This document shows positions 1 through 8,064 of a stretch of 64,000 nucleotides of DNA, piece by piece. Within the stretch, counting starts at the first letter, position 1, and every line of letters begins with the position of its first letter. Position numbers and translations under genes: made by a program. Origin of the DNA: AV80 sp035536995. Its GTDB lineage: Bacteria > Verrucomicrobiota > Verrucomicrobiia > Chthoniobacterales > UBA10450. The notes under the pieces were generated by a model, which ran no database searches, was not told where the DNA came from, and saw nothing but the letters and a program-made list of their open reading frames with translations. Location: the NCBI GenBank assembly GCA_035536995.1, contig DATLNB010000030.1:1-64000 (forward strand). Reading direction: 5' to 3'.

Positions 1-30
1 GATGATGACCTCGCGTCATTCAAAGTGTAG
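1..30 (+). CDS. possible C-terminal tail of an upstream gene (partial)
   Basis: Frame 1 is open from the window edge and stops with TAG at 28-30, giving only DDLASFKV. The stop lies 12 bases before the helicase ATG, as expected for the preceding gene of an operon. Nothing about its function can be read from eight residues. Confidence 0.25.
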   Translation, partial: DDDLASFKV

Positions 31-42
31 CCATCCTTTCCG

Positions 43-2238
43 ATGAGCGCGGCTGCTTTCGCTCGCCTACATTCCAAAATCCAGGAAGCGGTGTGGCAGC
101 AGCAATGGGATGAGCTGCGCCCGCTTCAAGTCGAGGCGATCCATGCCGTACTGGATTCGGACGACCACGTAATCCTTGCCGCTGCAACGGCGAGCGGAAA
201 AACAGAAGCGGCTTTCCTTCCGATCCTGTCACAGCTGGCTGCCGAACCGCTCAACTCGGTCCAAGCTCTCTACGTTAGTCCGCTTAAGGCGCTGATTAAT
301 GACCAGTTCAGGCGATTGGAGGATCTCTGCTCGTACGCCGAGATCCCGGTGCACCGCTGGCACGGCGACGTGAGTGCAACCGACAAGCAGCACCTTCGTA
401 AATCGCCAGGCGGAGTATTGTTGATCACGCCGGAATCACTCGAGAGCCAGTTCATTAATCATGACCGGCACCTCGCCCGGATCTACGCAAACCTACGCTT
501 TGTAGTCATCGATGAATTGCACGCATTCATCGACAACGTGCGCGGCATTCATTTGCGGAGTTTGCTTGCCAGGCTTGCGATCGCTGCGGGTGTGGCGCCG
601 AGGAGAATCGGGTTGTCGGCGACGCTGGGCGATTTCACTGCCGCCAAGGAGTTCCTCTGTGTGGATGCGCCGTGCGACGTCCGGCTTCTGGAAGACAGAA
701 CATCGGCCAAAGAATTGCGCCTCGGGCTAAAAGCCTATATCGAGCCGCTGAAGGCCGGCGAAAGCGAGGTTGCGAATCCCTCTACGGCGCTCCCAGAAAA
801 AAGCGGACTTGGGGGCATCGCCGTCGATATCGCCCAGCGTTTCCGCGCCGAGAGCAACCTGATATTTTGCAATAGTCGCCGCCAGACGGAGCTGTTGGCC
901 GATAAGCTCCGGTTGTTGTGCGAATCTGAGCAGTGGCCCCGCGACCCATTCTTGCTGCATCACGGCTCCCTTAGTCGGGAGTTGCGTGAAGACGCTGAAC
1001 GCGAACTCAAGGCCGGTCACCCAGTTACGGCGATCTGCACGAGCACTCTGGAAATGGGTATTGATATCGGCGCGGTGCGCTCGGTGGGCCAAGTGGGTCC
1101 GACGTGGAGCGTCACCTCTTTGGTACAGCGGCTCGGTCGCTCGGGTCGGCGCGAAGGTGAGCCGCAAATCCTGCGTATTTACACATTGGATGAGCCCTTA
1201 ACTCAACATTCATCGCTGAGCGATCGGTTGTTCCCGGAGCTGGTCCGTGCGATTGCGCTTGTGGAGCTGCATCGGGAAGGCTGGCTCGAACCGCCCCAGC
1301 AAGACCGCTTTCATTTCAGCACATGTGTGCACCAAGTGCTCAGCGTTCTCCGGCAGACTGGCGGTGCGTCGGCTGCGCGTCTCTTCGACGTGCTTTGTGC
1401 TCGTGGTGCCTTTCGCCACATTCATTCAGCTGATTTCGCCACTTTAGTCCGAGGACTCGCCGCAAAGGAACTCATCGAACAGGTTCCAACCGGCGAATTG
1501 ATTCTCTCGCCCGCTGGGGAACGCATCGCCGAAAGCCGTGACTTCTACGCTTCATTCGCAAGCCGTATCGAGTATCGAGTCGAGCACAATGGGAATGCCA
1601 TCGGTCTGCTGCCGCAAGACAACATTCCCGCCGAAGGAGAATTTCTCCTGCTGGCTGGTCGTCGGTGGAAAGTCGACATGATTGATCACGCATCAAAGCG
1701 CGTAGCGGTGAGTCCGGCGAAAAGTTGGAAACAACCGCGCTTTGTCGGTGGAATTGGCGGGGTCCATCCGGTCGTGATGAGTCGAATGAAGCGCGTCCTG
1801 ATGGAAGACGGCGGCTACGCGTACTTGAACGAGCGCGCTCGGCAATTTCTCGGGGAGGCACGGGAGACTTTTCGCCGCGCCGGCCTGCGCGAGAACGACA
1901 CCGTCACAACACTTGCCGGCGTCGAATGGTTTCCATGGAATGGCAGCCGAGTCTTACTAACGCTTGAGCTGTGCGCGAGAGCCGCAGGCGTTAACACCGA
2001 ACGCAACAGTCTGTGTTTGCGCTACCAAAAGCTCACCGCAACCGAGTTCGCCGTGCACCGCGCCGCAATAGCCGCGGGTGAATTCACGGCAGACGAGCTA
2101 ATGCCGCTCGTCCGTGATCAGGAGCGCGATCGTTTCGACGAGCACGTGCCCGAAGAACTTTTACAGAAAGCGTTCATCGCGGAGGTTCTTCATCTGCCCG
2201 GTGCAGAGGCGGTGGCCGCCATGAATGACAATGGGTAG
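43..2238 (+). CDS. Lhr-like DEAD/DEAH superfamily 2 helicase
   Basis: A 731-residue helicase that should use ATP to move along or unwind nucleic acid. Visible motifs: Walker A (ATASGKTEAA, about 45-54), DEAD-box variant DELH (VIDELHAF, about 155-162), motif III-like GLSATLGD, and motif VI QRLGRSGRR (about 363-371). The LRPLQ...AI segment near the N-terminus and the overall form match the Lhr-like helicases frequent in defence islands. BREX type 2 brxHI is one such gene and is normally last in its operon, after an ATPase gene. An open frame ends 12 bases upstream, so this may be the last gene of an operon cut by the window edge. The brxHI identity is a guess; a helicase of the Lhr-like group is solid. 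Confidence 0.85.
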   Translation: MSAAAFARLHSKIQEAVWQQQWDELRPLQVEAIHAVLDSDDHVILAAATASGKTEAAFLPILSQLAAEPLNSVQALYVSPLKALINDQFRRLEDLCSYAEIPVHRWHGDVSATDKQHLRKSPGGVLLITPESLESQFINHDRHLARIYANLRFVVIDELHAFIDNVRGIHLRSLLARLAIAAGVAPRRIGLSATLGDFTAAKEFLCVDAPCDVRLLEDRTSAKELRLGLKAYIEPLKAGESEVANPSTALPEKSGLGGIAVDIAQRFRAESNLIFCNSRRQTELLADKLRLLCESEQWPRDPFLLHHGSLSRELREDAERELKAGHPVTAICTSTLEMGIDIGAVRSVGQVGPTWSVTSLVQRLGRSGRREGEPQILRIYTLDEPLTQHSSLSDRLFPELVRAIALVELHREGWLEPPQQDRFHFSTCVHQVLSVLRQTGGASAARLFDVLCARGAFRHIHSADFATLVRGLAAKELIEQVPTGELILSPAGERIAESRDFYASFASRIEYRVEHNGNAIGLLPQDNIPAEGEFLLLAGRRWKVDMIDHASKRVAVSPAKSWKQPRFVGGIGGVHPVVMSRMKRVLMEDGGYAYLNERARQFLGEARETFRRAGLRENDTVTTLAGVEWFPWNGSRVLLTLELCARAAGVNTERNSLCLRYQKLTATEFAVHRAAIAAGEFTADELMPLVRDQERDRFDEHVPEELLQKAFIAEVLHLPGAEAVAAMNDNG

Positions 2239-2496
2239 TCGGGATTGACCAACATATTCTTGAACCTCGGCGGTCGGAATCCCAGCCTTCGGCTTCTGAA
2301 ATCGTTAGATTGCACGGCGAGCTGACCCGCATCCCAAGTGAAGGTTTCGTTGAAAGACCCTAACACTCCGTGAGCAGATGTTCCGCCCCCTGAAAACAAT
2401 GGTCAGCATCGCTCTAGGTCGGTGTGCGCCGGTGAGTATTTCGACTGCGGTCGGTTCGACCGGTATCGGTTCTATTCAGCCGTAATTATCAGTGCG

Positions 2497-3298
2497 ATGA
2501 TCTCAAAGCGCCGAGTTTGGGAGCTCTTACAGGTAGCAAAACCGGGTGATCACGTTGGCCGCGTTCTCGATGTATTCCTCTTGACGCTCATTGCCTTGAA
2601 TGTGATCGCCGTAGTCATTGGTTCGGTCGACTCCGTTGAAAGACAGTGGGGATTTGGGTTGGAGGCCTTCGAGCTGTTCTCAGTCATCGTTTTCACGATC
2701 GAATATTTAGCGCGTGTGTACACTTGCGTGACCGAGAACCGCTTTGCACATCCGCTGTTTCGGTCGCCTCCGCTATATCGTCAGTCCGATGGCCTTAATT
2801 GATTTGGCCGCGATTGTACCATTTTATCTTCCGTTTACTGGATTGGACCTTCGTTTTGTCAGGATGTTTCGTCTCTTCCGAATCTTTCGCGTCGCGAAGC
2901 TAGGTCGGTACTCCAGTTCATGGAGGATGATTGGTGGGGTACTCCGAGAGCGAAGAGAGGAATTGTTGGTTTGCAGCTTGATTATGGTCGTCTTGATCGT
3001 GATGTCTGCCTCGGTCATGCATTTCGTAGAGAATAAAGCCCAGCCGGAAAAGTTTGCTGACATTCCGTCGTCTATGTGGTGGGCAGTATCGACCCTCACC
3101 ACCGTCGGATACGGAGACGTTTATCCGATCACCCCGATGGGAAGATTTCTCGCTGCAGTGATTCAATTCAGCGGAATCAGATTTTTTGCTTTGCCCACGG
3201 CAGTGCTTGGAGCCGGCTTAATGGACAAGTTACGTTCCCGTCGACGACCACTCGTCTGTCCCCACTGTGGTGGCGAGGTGCATTCGCCAAGCACTTGA
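2497..3298 (+). pseudogene. voltage-gated potassium-channel-like protein, frameshifted
   Basis: Two overlapping frames together make one six-helix cation channel of about 266 residues. The first (ATG at 2497) gives S1-S3: RVLDVFLLTLIALNVIAVV and an SVIVFTIEYLARVY helix. The second (from about 2755) gives an S4-like voltage sensor with arginines every third residue (RMFRLFRIFRV), S5, a pore loop with the K+ selectivity filter TVGYGD, and S6. The tail has a CPHC zinc-knuckle-like motif. Removing one C near 2761 joins the frames as ...HPLFGRLRY..., the expected channel sequence. It is therefore either a recently broken gene or an assembly/read error. A GTG at 2422 would extend the N-terminus, but nothing supports it. 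Confidence 0.75.
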
Positions 3299-3350
3299 CT
3301 CGGCGCCACGAAAACAGTGGGGTCTGAATCCTCAAGATCCCACGCGAGGA

Positions 3351-4394
3351 CTAATTATTGGTTGGCGCGATGATCGCCCACACGTGGTCCCGTACTCTCA
3401 TGGCATCGACCGACACAGGGGTGGGCGGCAAGTGAGCTCCCCCCGACGTCGCCCACTGGCTTAGATTTTCGAACGCGAATTCTGGGTTGAACTCGTCATC
3501 ACGGTTAAAAACCGACGCGATCACTGATGTTCCCGGCACACGCATGTTCGAATGGATCTTTAACCCCAGTCGCCGCGCAGGACCGTTGGAAATGGCGGTC
3601 CGCACCCGAAGTTGCGCGACGGGCGGCGGCTGCGGGAAAAACTCTTGTTGTTCCGAGTTCAATGCCCGCTCTTCCGCTTTTTTCAATCCGAGGGCGGCAT
3701 CAAGAAAAATTATTGGGAGCTCCAGCTGGGCGACGGCAGCATTCAACGTAGCCTGGATGCTTGCGGACGGACAGAAGCGCTGCCTAATCCGCCCGACGGC
3801 TTGGAAATCGAACCTGGATCGGGCCGCTGCGTCGTTCACCACCGGCGAGAATAACGGCGGGTAAAATCCGATGTCGCCAGCGACAATGTCCATCATTCTT
3901 TCTACCGCGTCTTTTTTGATCGTCGACCGATGCAATGGCAGCTCGAGTTGCTCGAATAAGGTGAGAACATGTGCTATCTCGTGCCAGCGAGTAAAAAACC
4001 GCCTAGTTGCTTTCTCACCGCGACAATCGACGACGGCGACGTAGTGATCCTCATTTTCGCCCTTTTGGCGGCGACACCGGATAAGCGTGGCGAATGTTTC
4101 GAGATCCAGATCCTTCCGAAGGTAAGCGAACGCAGCGTCTTTCCGGCCGCGAGCATATTCTTCCACGATCGCGTCCAGATCTCCATCACTCCATATTTCG
4201 ATAATCTTCAAACGCAGCTGCTCACACACGACGCGCTCGAGGTCCTCAATGGTCACAATCTTTTTGGCATTTCGAATGAGTTTCTGAACTTTCGATCGGC
4301 AGAACTCTCGAATGCCGTCCACCGCGTTGGGCGAGCGGACGCCAAGCGCGTGCGCCATTGCGATGACTTTCGGTTCTTGGTGCAGCGTAAGCAT
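3351..4394 (-). CDS. ImmA/IrrE-family metallopeptidase
   Basis: A 347-residue protein with the zinc-protease motif HEIAH (His138, Glu139, His142) and a downstream Glu165 in the position of the third ligand. ImmA/IrrE enzymes typically cleave a partner XRE repressor after DNA damage or another stress. The start is fixed by an ATGA overlap with the upstream XRE gene (ATG at 4394); the longer open frame reaches 4511 but would run through that gene. The large C-terminal region has no motif I recognise. The pair faces away from the Ubl operon and shares its upstream region, so it probably controls that operon, as CapP/CapH do for CBASS. The link to the operon is inference. Confidence 0.8.
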   Translation of the reverse strand: MLTLHQEPKVIAMAHALGVRSPNAVDGIREFCRSKVQKLIRNAKKIVTIEDLERVVCEQLRLKIIEIWSDGDLDAIVEEYARGRKDAAFAYLRKDLDLETFATLIRCRRQKGENEDHYVAVVDCRGEKATRRFFTRWHEIAHVLTLFEQLELPLHRSTIKKDAVERMMDIVAGDIGFYPPLFSPVVNDAAARSRFDFQAVGRIRQRFCPSASIQATLNAAVAQLELPIIFLDAALGLKKAEERALNSEQQEFFPQPPPVAQLRVRTAISNGPARRLGLKIHSNMRVPGTSVIASVFNRDDEFNPEFAFENLSQWATSGGAHLPPTPVSVDAMRVRDHVWAIIAPTNN

Positions 4395-4804
4395 CACAGA
4401 TACTCCTTCACGGCCGCGTAAAATCCCTTCCAGTCGAAAGCCTCGAGATTGTCGACGTTCGCGTCTTTGCGATTGGCGATAATCTGGAGTTTGGCCTCCA
4501 GCACGGCACACGCGACATCGAACGGCAAATTCTCTTCTTTGGCGAATGTCGCGAACGAAGCAGGGAATTGTATCCCCTTTGGGAGGCTTCCGGGAGCGGT
4601 CTCTGCTCCACCCTTCATCAAATAATCTAAACTGACGCCGAGCGCGTAAGCAATCCGCAGAAGGTTTTCCGCACTCACGTTCCGATTTCCGCTCTCGATC
4701 TCGGACACGAATCCTTTACTAAGCCGCGCAACCTGGGCCAGTCTTTCCTGTGTGTACCCGAGGCGTTGTCGTCTTTGGCGGATTCGTTCGCCGACAGTGC
4801 TCAT
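4394..4804 (-). CDS. XRE-family transcriptional repressor
   Basis: A 136-residue protein. Residues 1-65 form a classical Cro/CI helix-turn-helix (GERIRQRRQRLGYTQERLAQ, then SKGFVSEIESGNR and LLRIAYALGVSLDYL). The C-terminal 70 residues are the likely target of the metallopeptidase encoded next with a 4-base overlap. The gene is divergent from the Ubl operon with 185 bases between the starts, where its operator is expected. The HTH assignment is certain; the identity of its targets is inferred from arrangement only. Confidence 0.9.
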   Translation of the reverse strand: MSTVGERIRQRRQRLGYTQERLAQVARLSKGFVSEIESGNRNVSAENLLRIAYALGVSLDYLMKGGAETAPGSLPKGIQFPASFATFAKEENLPFDVACAVLEAKLQIIANRKDANVDNLEAFDWKGFYAAVKEYL

Positions 4805-4906
4805 CTAACTCGATGCTCCCCGCATGGCTGTCATGACTGCGCTCAAGTGTGGCATCTTTCCGTTCTCACTCAAGCCAGAATTTTCAGGTCGGCGCGAAAT
4901 TACTGG

Positions 4907-4935
4907 TTGCATATCGTGAGAATTTACTGTATCTA
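4907..4935 (+). promoter_or_regulatory. candidate promoter of the Ubl operon
   Basis: TTGCAT (4907-4912), a 17-base spacer and TATCTA (4930-4935) resemble a weak sigma-70 promoter 55 bases upstream of the Ubl start. Two related words, ATCGTGAGAA and ATCTAGTGAA, lie 18 bases apart across this segment and could be operator half-sites for the divergent XRE protein. A GGAG Shine-Dalgarno sequence precedes the ATG at 4990. The hexamers each match consensus at only three positions. Confidence 0.35.
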
Positions 4936-4989
4936 GTGAACTTGCGCCAACGAAGGCGCTTCGAAAATCATCAAAAAAGGAGCCCGCTT

Positions 4990-5295
4990 ATGAGCAAACC
5001 AACAGATGCCGGTCAACCAAGCAAGCCAGAGAAACCGCCAAAACCACCCAAGGATACGCTTACCATCGTCGTCAACGGCAATCCCACAGAAGTGACCGCG
5101 AATCTCAACGCCCCCTTGCGGACCGTCGTAAATAAAGCGCTGGAGCAAAGCGGAAACGTCGGCCAGCCTGCGGAGAACTGGGAGTTGAGGGATGCGCAAG
5201 GAACGTTGTTGGACCTCGATAAAAAGATTGGGGATTATCATTTTCCTGCGGACGTGAAGCTGTTTCTGAGTCTAAAAGCCGGCGTTGGGGGCTAA
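4990..5295 (+). CDS. ubiquitin-like modifier (DUF2604-like beta-grasp protein)
   Basis: A 101-residue small protein. Residues 1-22 are a proline/lysine-rich flexible tail; residues 23-101 look like one beta-grasp domain (LTIVVNGNPTEV first hairpin, WELRDAQG, then LFLSLKAGVGG). It ends in Gly-Gly exactly at the stop codon, the form an E1 adenylates, so no trimming should be required. It lies first in an operon with E2-like, JAMM and E1 genes, which fixes its role as the conjugated tag. The ATG at 4990 is chosen because of the GGAG ribosome site and because the 47 upstream codons do not resemble the family. The substrate it is attached to is unknown. Confidence 0.85.
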   Translation: MSKPTDAGQPSKPEKPPKPPKDTLTIVVNGNPTEVTANLNAPLRTVVNKALEQSGNVGQPAENWELRDAQGTLLDLDKKIGDYHFPADVKLFLSLKAGVGG

Positions 5296-5298
5296 TCC

Positions 5299-5883
5299 GT
5301 GGCCCTTGTCGATCCCCAAGTCGCGATCGCGAAATTCGAGCGCGAGGTTCAAAATTATCTCCGGACTCAGCAAGAGAACATTCAGCGCGGTCGCTGGTTG
5401 TTGAAAGCTGAGTTCCCGGAAGTGCTAATTGCGTTCGCGACGCCGAAAACGAGGCCTGCGGCCGTCTGCTTCGGCGCGATCATCAATTTTCAGGATTACG
5501 ATTTGGTCGCGCCCTCCGTTCGACTCGTTAATCCGTTCACCGGCGAGCCGTACCTTCATAAAACGCTGCCGACGAAGTTGCCGCGGCGTGTGGCAGCACC
5601 GGCCGCCGGCGGCCCGGCACCGGAAGGGCTCGCCGGCTTTCAAATTCAGGATCTGATGACCGCGCACAGCGTTGATGATATTCCTTTTTTGTGTCTGCCC
5701 GGAGTGAGGGAATATCATGAGCACCCGGGGCATACCGGAGATCCCTGGCTTCTGCATCGCGGCGGTCCGGAGGGGACCCTGTATTTTTTGGTAGAAAAGA
5801 TTGCTCACTATGGGCTTGAGCCCATCAGCGGGTTCGAAATGCGAATCAATGTGGCGTTTCAGCAAACGATCCCGCCCGAATAG
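5299..5883 (+). CDS. E2-like Ubl-conjugating protein
   Basis: A 194-residue protein between the Ubl and JAMM genes, starting with GTG three bases after the Ubl stop. The middle (PEVLIAFATPKTRPAAVCFGAI, about 40-61, then LVNPFTGEPY) is beta-rich as in a UBC fold. The conserved-looking stretch near 130-150, PFLCLPGVREYHEHPGH, contains Cys132 with His140, His142 and His145. Cys132 is the best candidate for the thioester residue, and the histidine cluster could be catalytic or metal binding. Bacterial E2-like families beside E1 and JAMM genes are known from comparative genomics; assignment here rests mainly on position and on this Cys/His motif. Only one other cysteine (Cys57) is present. Confidence 0.7.
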   Translation: MALVDPQVAIAKFEREVQNYLRTQQENIQRGRWLLKAEFPEVLIAFATPKTRPAAVCFGAIINFQDYDLVAPSVRLVNPFTGEPYLHKTLPTKLPRRVAAPAAGGPAPEGLAGFQIQDLMTAHSVDDIPFLCLPGVREYHEHPGHTGDPWLLHRGGPEGTLYFLVEKIAHYGLEPISGFEMRINVAFQQTIPPE

Positions 5884-6367
5884 CGGATTCCTGGATCTCG
5901 AAGAGGTCAGGGTCCCCCGTCGTGCCGCCGATGAGGCGCAGGCTCACCTTCGCAATGTGGGCGAAAACGGATTTGAAGCGTTCGCGCTGTGGGCGGGAGT
6001 TCGGTCAGAACGACGGTTTTTTGTTAAGGAAACCATCATTCCGGCGCAAACCGGATACCGGTTGCCGGATGGCGTCTGTGTGACCGTCGGGCCGGAGGAG
6101 CTTCACCGGATCAATGTCTGGCTCTACGAGCATCAGATGACCCTAATAGCGCAACTGCATAGTCATCCCGAGGAAGCATTCCATTCCGACACCGATGACG
6201 CATTCCCGATTGCCACAACCCTGGGTTCGCTTTCGTTGGTGTTGCCGGATTATGCGCGGCGCCCGTTCAACTTGGACGAGTGCGCCGTGTATCGACTCAT
6301 GCCGAAGAGCGGGTGGACGGCAATAAGCTCTACGGCAGCCGCGCAGTTGATCCTCGTCAACGATTAA
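5849..6367 (+). CDS. JAMM/Mov34-family isopeptidase (Ubl deconjugase)
   Basis: A 172-residue zinc metallopeptidase with a complete JAMM signature: Glu61, then HSHP (His104, His106) and Ser113-x-x-Asp116. Such enzymes cut isopeptide bonds after a ubiquitin-like tag or process its precursor. Because the Ubl here already ends in Gly-Gly, removal of the tag from targets is the likelier task. The ATG at 5849 overlaps the E2 gene by 35 bases; an ATG at 5801 is also in frame, and the domain proper begins near FLDLEEV, so the true start is uncertain. The E1 start follows four bases after the stop, consistent with one transcript. Confidence 0.85.
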   Translation: MWRFSKRSRPNSGFLDLEEVRVPRRAADEAQAHLRNVGENGFEAFALWAGVRSERRFFVKETIIPAQTGYRLPDGVCVTVGPEELHRINVWLYEHQMTLIAQLHSHPEEAFHSDTDDAFPIATTLGSLSLVLPDYARRPFNLDECAVYRLMPKSGWTAISSTAAAQLILVND

Positions 6368-6370
6368 CGT

Positions 6371-7942
6371 ATGGCGCTCGCGAATTTCTTCGACAAAGCT
6401 TCGTTGGCGGCCGCTGACGTCCTTCGAGAATTCGACGCGACTGCGTTTGCCGCGGCGCTCGAGGCGCAGACTGTCGGCATTGCATTTGACGGCCGCGCAG
6501 CGGAAACCGCCGAAGGTAGAGTTGCTCTTGAGCTCGCGACTGATCTCTTCGCGCGTCTTTATCCTCGACTGGCCTTGCTTGCCCATGGGGCGGAGGCAGG
6601 ACGGATTAATGCATCCCTCGTGTCTCGTGTCCTGGCAATCAACCCGCAGCTAGAGATATTTGAGAAACCAGATGCAGTCTCGGCTGTTTTGACCGTCGGC
6701 AGCACAAATGCGCCAGCCGGTATACCGGCCGTTTACGTTGGGTCGCAGGGATGGATCACACGCGTATCGTCACGTCAGCCGGTTGGGTGTGGTGATTCCC
6801 ACAATCCATTCGGTGCCGCCGCAGCCGCGTGCATTGGTGCCGCGAATATTTTCCGTTTTCTCTTTCGCCAGCAATTGCCGCCTAACAGCGGACGGTTTGA
6901 TGAATATCGTAGTTTTTCGCTGATCGACTTTCAGCCGGAGGAGGTCGGAGCCGGCGATCCGCCGCTCAATGGTATTTCGCTGGGTGATACCACGCTTGTC
7001 GGGAACGGAGCGATTGGAAATGCGGTTATATGGACACTGACGCGCACGCCCGGTGCAGTTGGCCGTTTGAATATTGTCGATCCTGAAACCATCGAGCTCA
7101 GTAACCTGCAACGGTACGTCCTCACCACACAAGAAAGTATCAACGCCTCCAAGGCGTCGTTAGGTGAGGATGTAATTAAGGGAGCAGGGTTAGCCGTTCA
7201 GCCATTTGCAGGCACGTGGGCTGGTTTTCTCGAAAAGCGTCAGGATTGGAATCTGCAAAATGTGCTGGTGGCGGTGGACAATGTTAATGATCGCCGACAA
7301 ATCCAAGGCGCATTGCCGCGATGGCTGGCCAACGCCTGGACCCAGCCTGGAGACCTGGGGGTTTCGCGCCACGAGCACTTCGGTGAATCAGCCTGTTTGA
7401 CCTGCCTATATTTTCCCGAGGGCCCCGTGGACAGTGAAGATCGCATTGTTGCAAACTCACTGAATCTGCCAGGGGAATTCATGGCTGTGCGCCATTTGCT
7501 CTACACCGGCGCACCGATAGGCCGCGACCTAATTTTACGTATCGCCCAAGCCAACGGCGTGGATTCAACGGAACTCTTGCGCTTCGAAAACGAACCACTG
7601 CGGATTTTCTATTCAAAGGCAGTCTGCGGCGGGATGATGATAAAGCTTGGATCCGCCGCCGGACCGGGTCGCGGTAGAGAGGTACCCCTAGCATTTCAAT
7701 CCGCGCTTGCCGGCATTTTGCTTGCCGCGGAGGTAGTAGTCCACGCGAATCGGTTACGAGTTTCTGAGCTTCCGACGACGACTCGAATTGATCTGCTTCG
7801 TCCGTTGTCGCCCGACCTTGGGGTGCCAGTCGCAAGGAAGAGAAATTGCATCTGCAGCGATACAGAATATACGCGAACGTACAACTCAAAATGGGCCGGC
7901 GCGGAAGCGCAGCGGAAGAACGCGGCTGCGGAGGCAAGTTGA
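6371..7942 (+). CDS. E1-like Ubl-activating enzyme (ThiF/MoeB fold)
   Basis: A 523-residue protein. Residues 1-200 form an N-terminal domain without a nucleotide motif. Residues 205-460 are a ThiF-type adenylation domain: GNGAIG (211-216), Asp237 after the second strand, the E1 hallmark SNLQR (244-248), and VAVDN (300-304). CLTC (Cys342, Cys345) and a late CIC (Cys493, Cys495) look like the two halves of the structural zinc site of this fold. Cys419 in AVCGG is a possible catalytic cysteine. The reaction is ATP-dependent adenylation of the Ubl C-terminal glycine, then transfer to the E2. An N-terminal inactive plus C-terminal active half would mirror eukaryotic E1 layout, but the N-terminal fold is not evident by eye. 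Confidence 0.85.
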   Translation: MALANFFDKASLAAADVLREFDATAFAAALEAQTVGIAFDGRAAETAEGRVALELATDLFARLYPRLALLAHGAEAGRINASLVSRVLAINPQLEIFEKPDAVSAVLTVGSTNAPAGIPAVYVGSQGWITRVSSRQPVGCGDSHNPFGAAAAACIGAANIFRFLFRQQLPPNSGRFDEYRSFSLIDFQPEEVGAGDPPLNGISLGDTTLVGNGAIGNAVIWTLTRTPGAVGRLNIVDPETIELSNLQRYVLTTQESINASKASLGEDVIKGAGLAVQPFAGTWAGFLEKRQDWNLQNVLVAVDNVNDRRQIQGALPRWLANAWTQPGDLGVSRHEHFGESACLTCLYFPEGPVDSEDRIVANSLNLPGEFMAVRHLLYTGAPIGRDLILRIAQANGVDSTELLRFENEPLRIFYSKAVCGGMMIKLGSAAGPGRGREVPLAFQSALAGILLAAEVVVHANRLRVSELPTTTRIDLLRPLSPDLGVPVARKRNCICSDTEYTRTYNSKWAGAEAQRKNAAAEAS

Positions 7943-8064
7943 GGACATCTTTCGGTCGTTTACGCCAACCTCTTTTGAGTCGGAACGGCGGTGACACAAA
8001 CTGGAGCGTAAGAATACTAGCCGCGATAATATCGAACACTCTTGGCTGTTAGCATCCTTAACCT

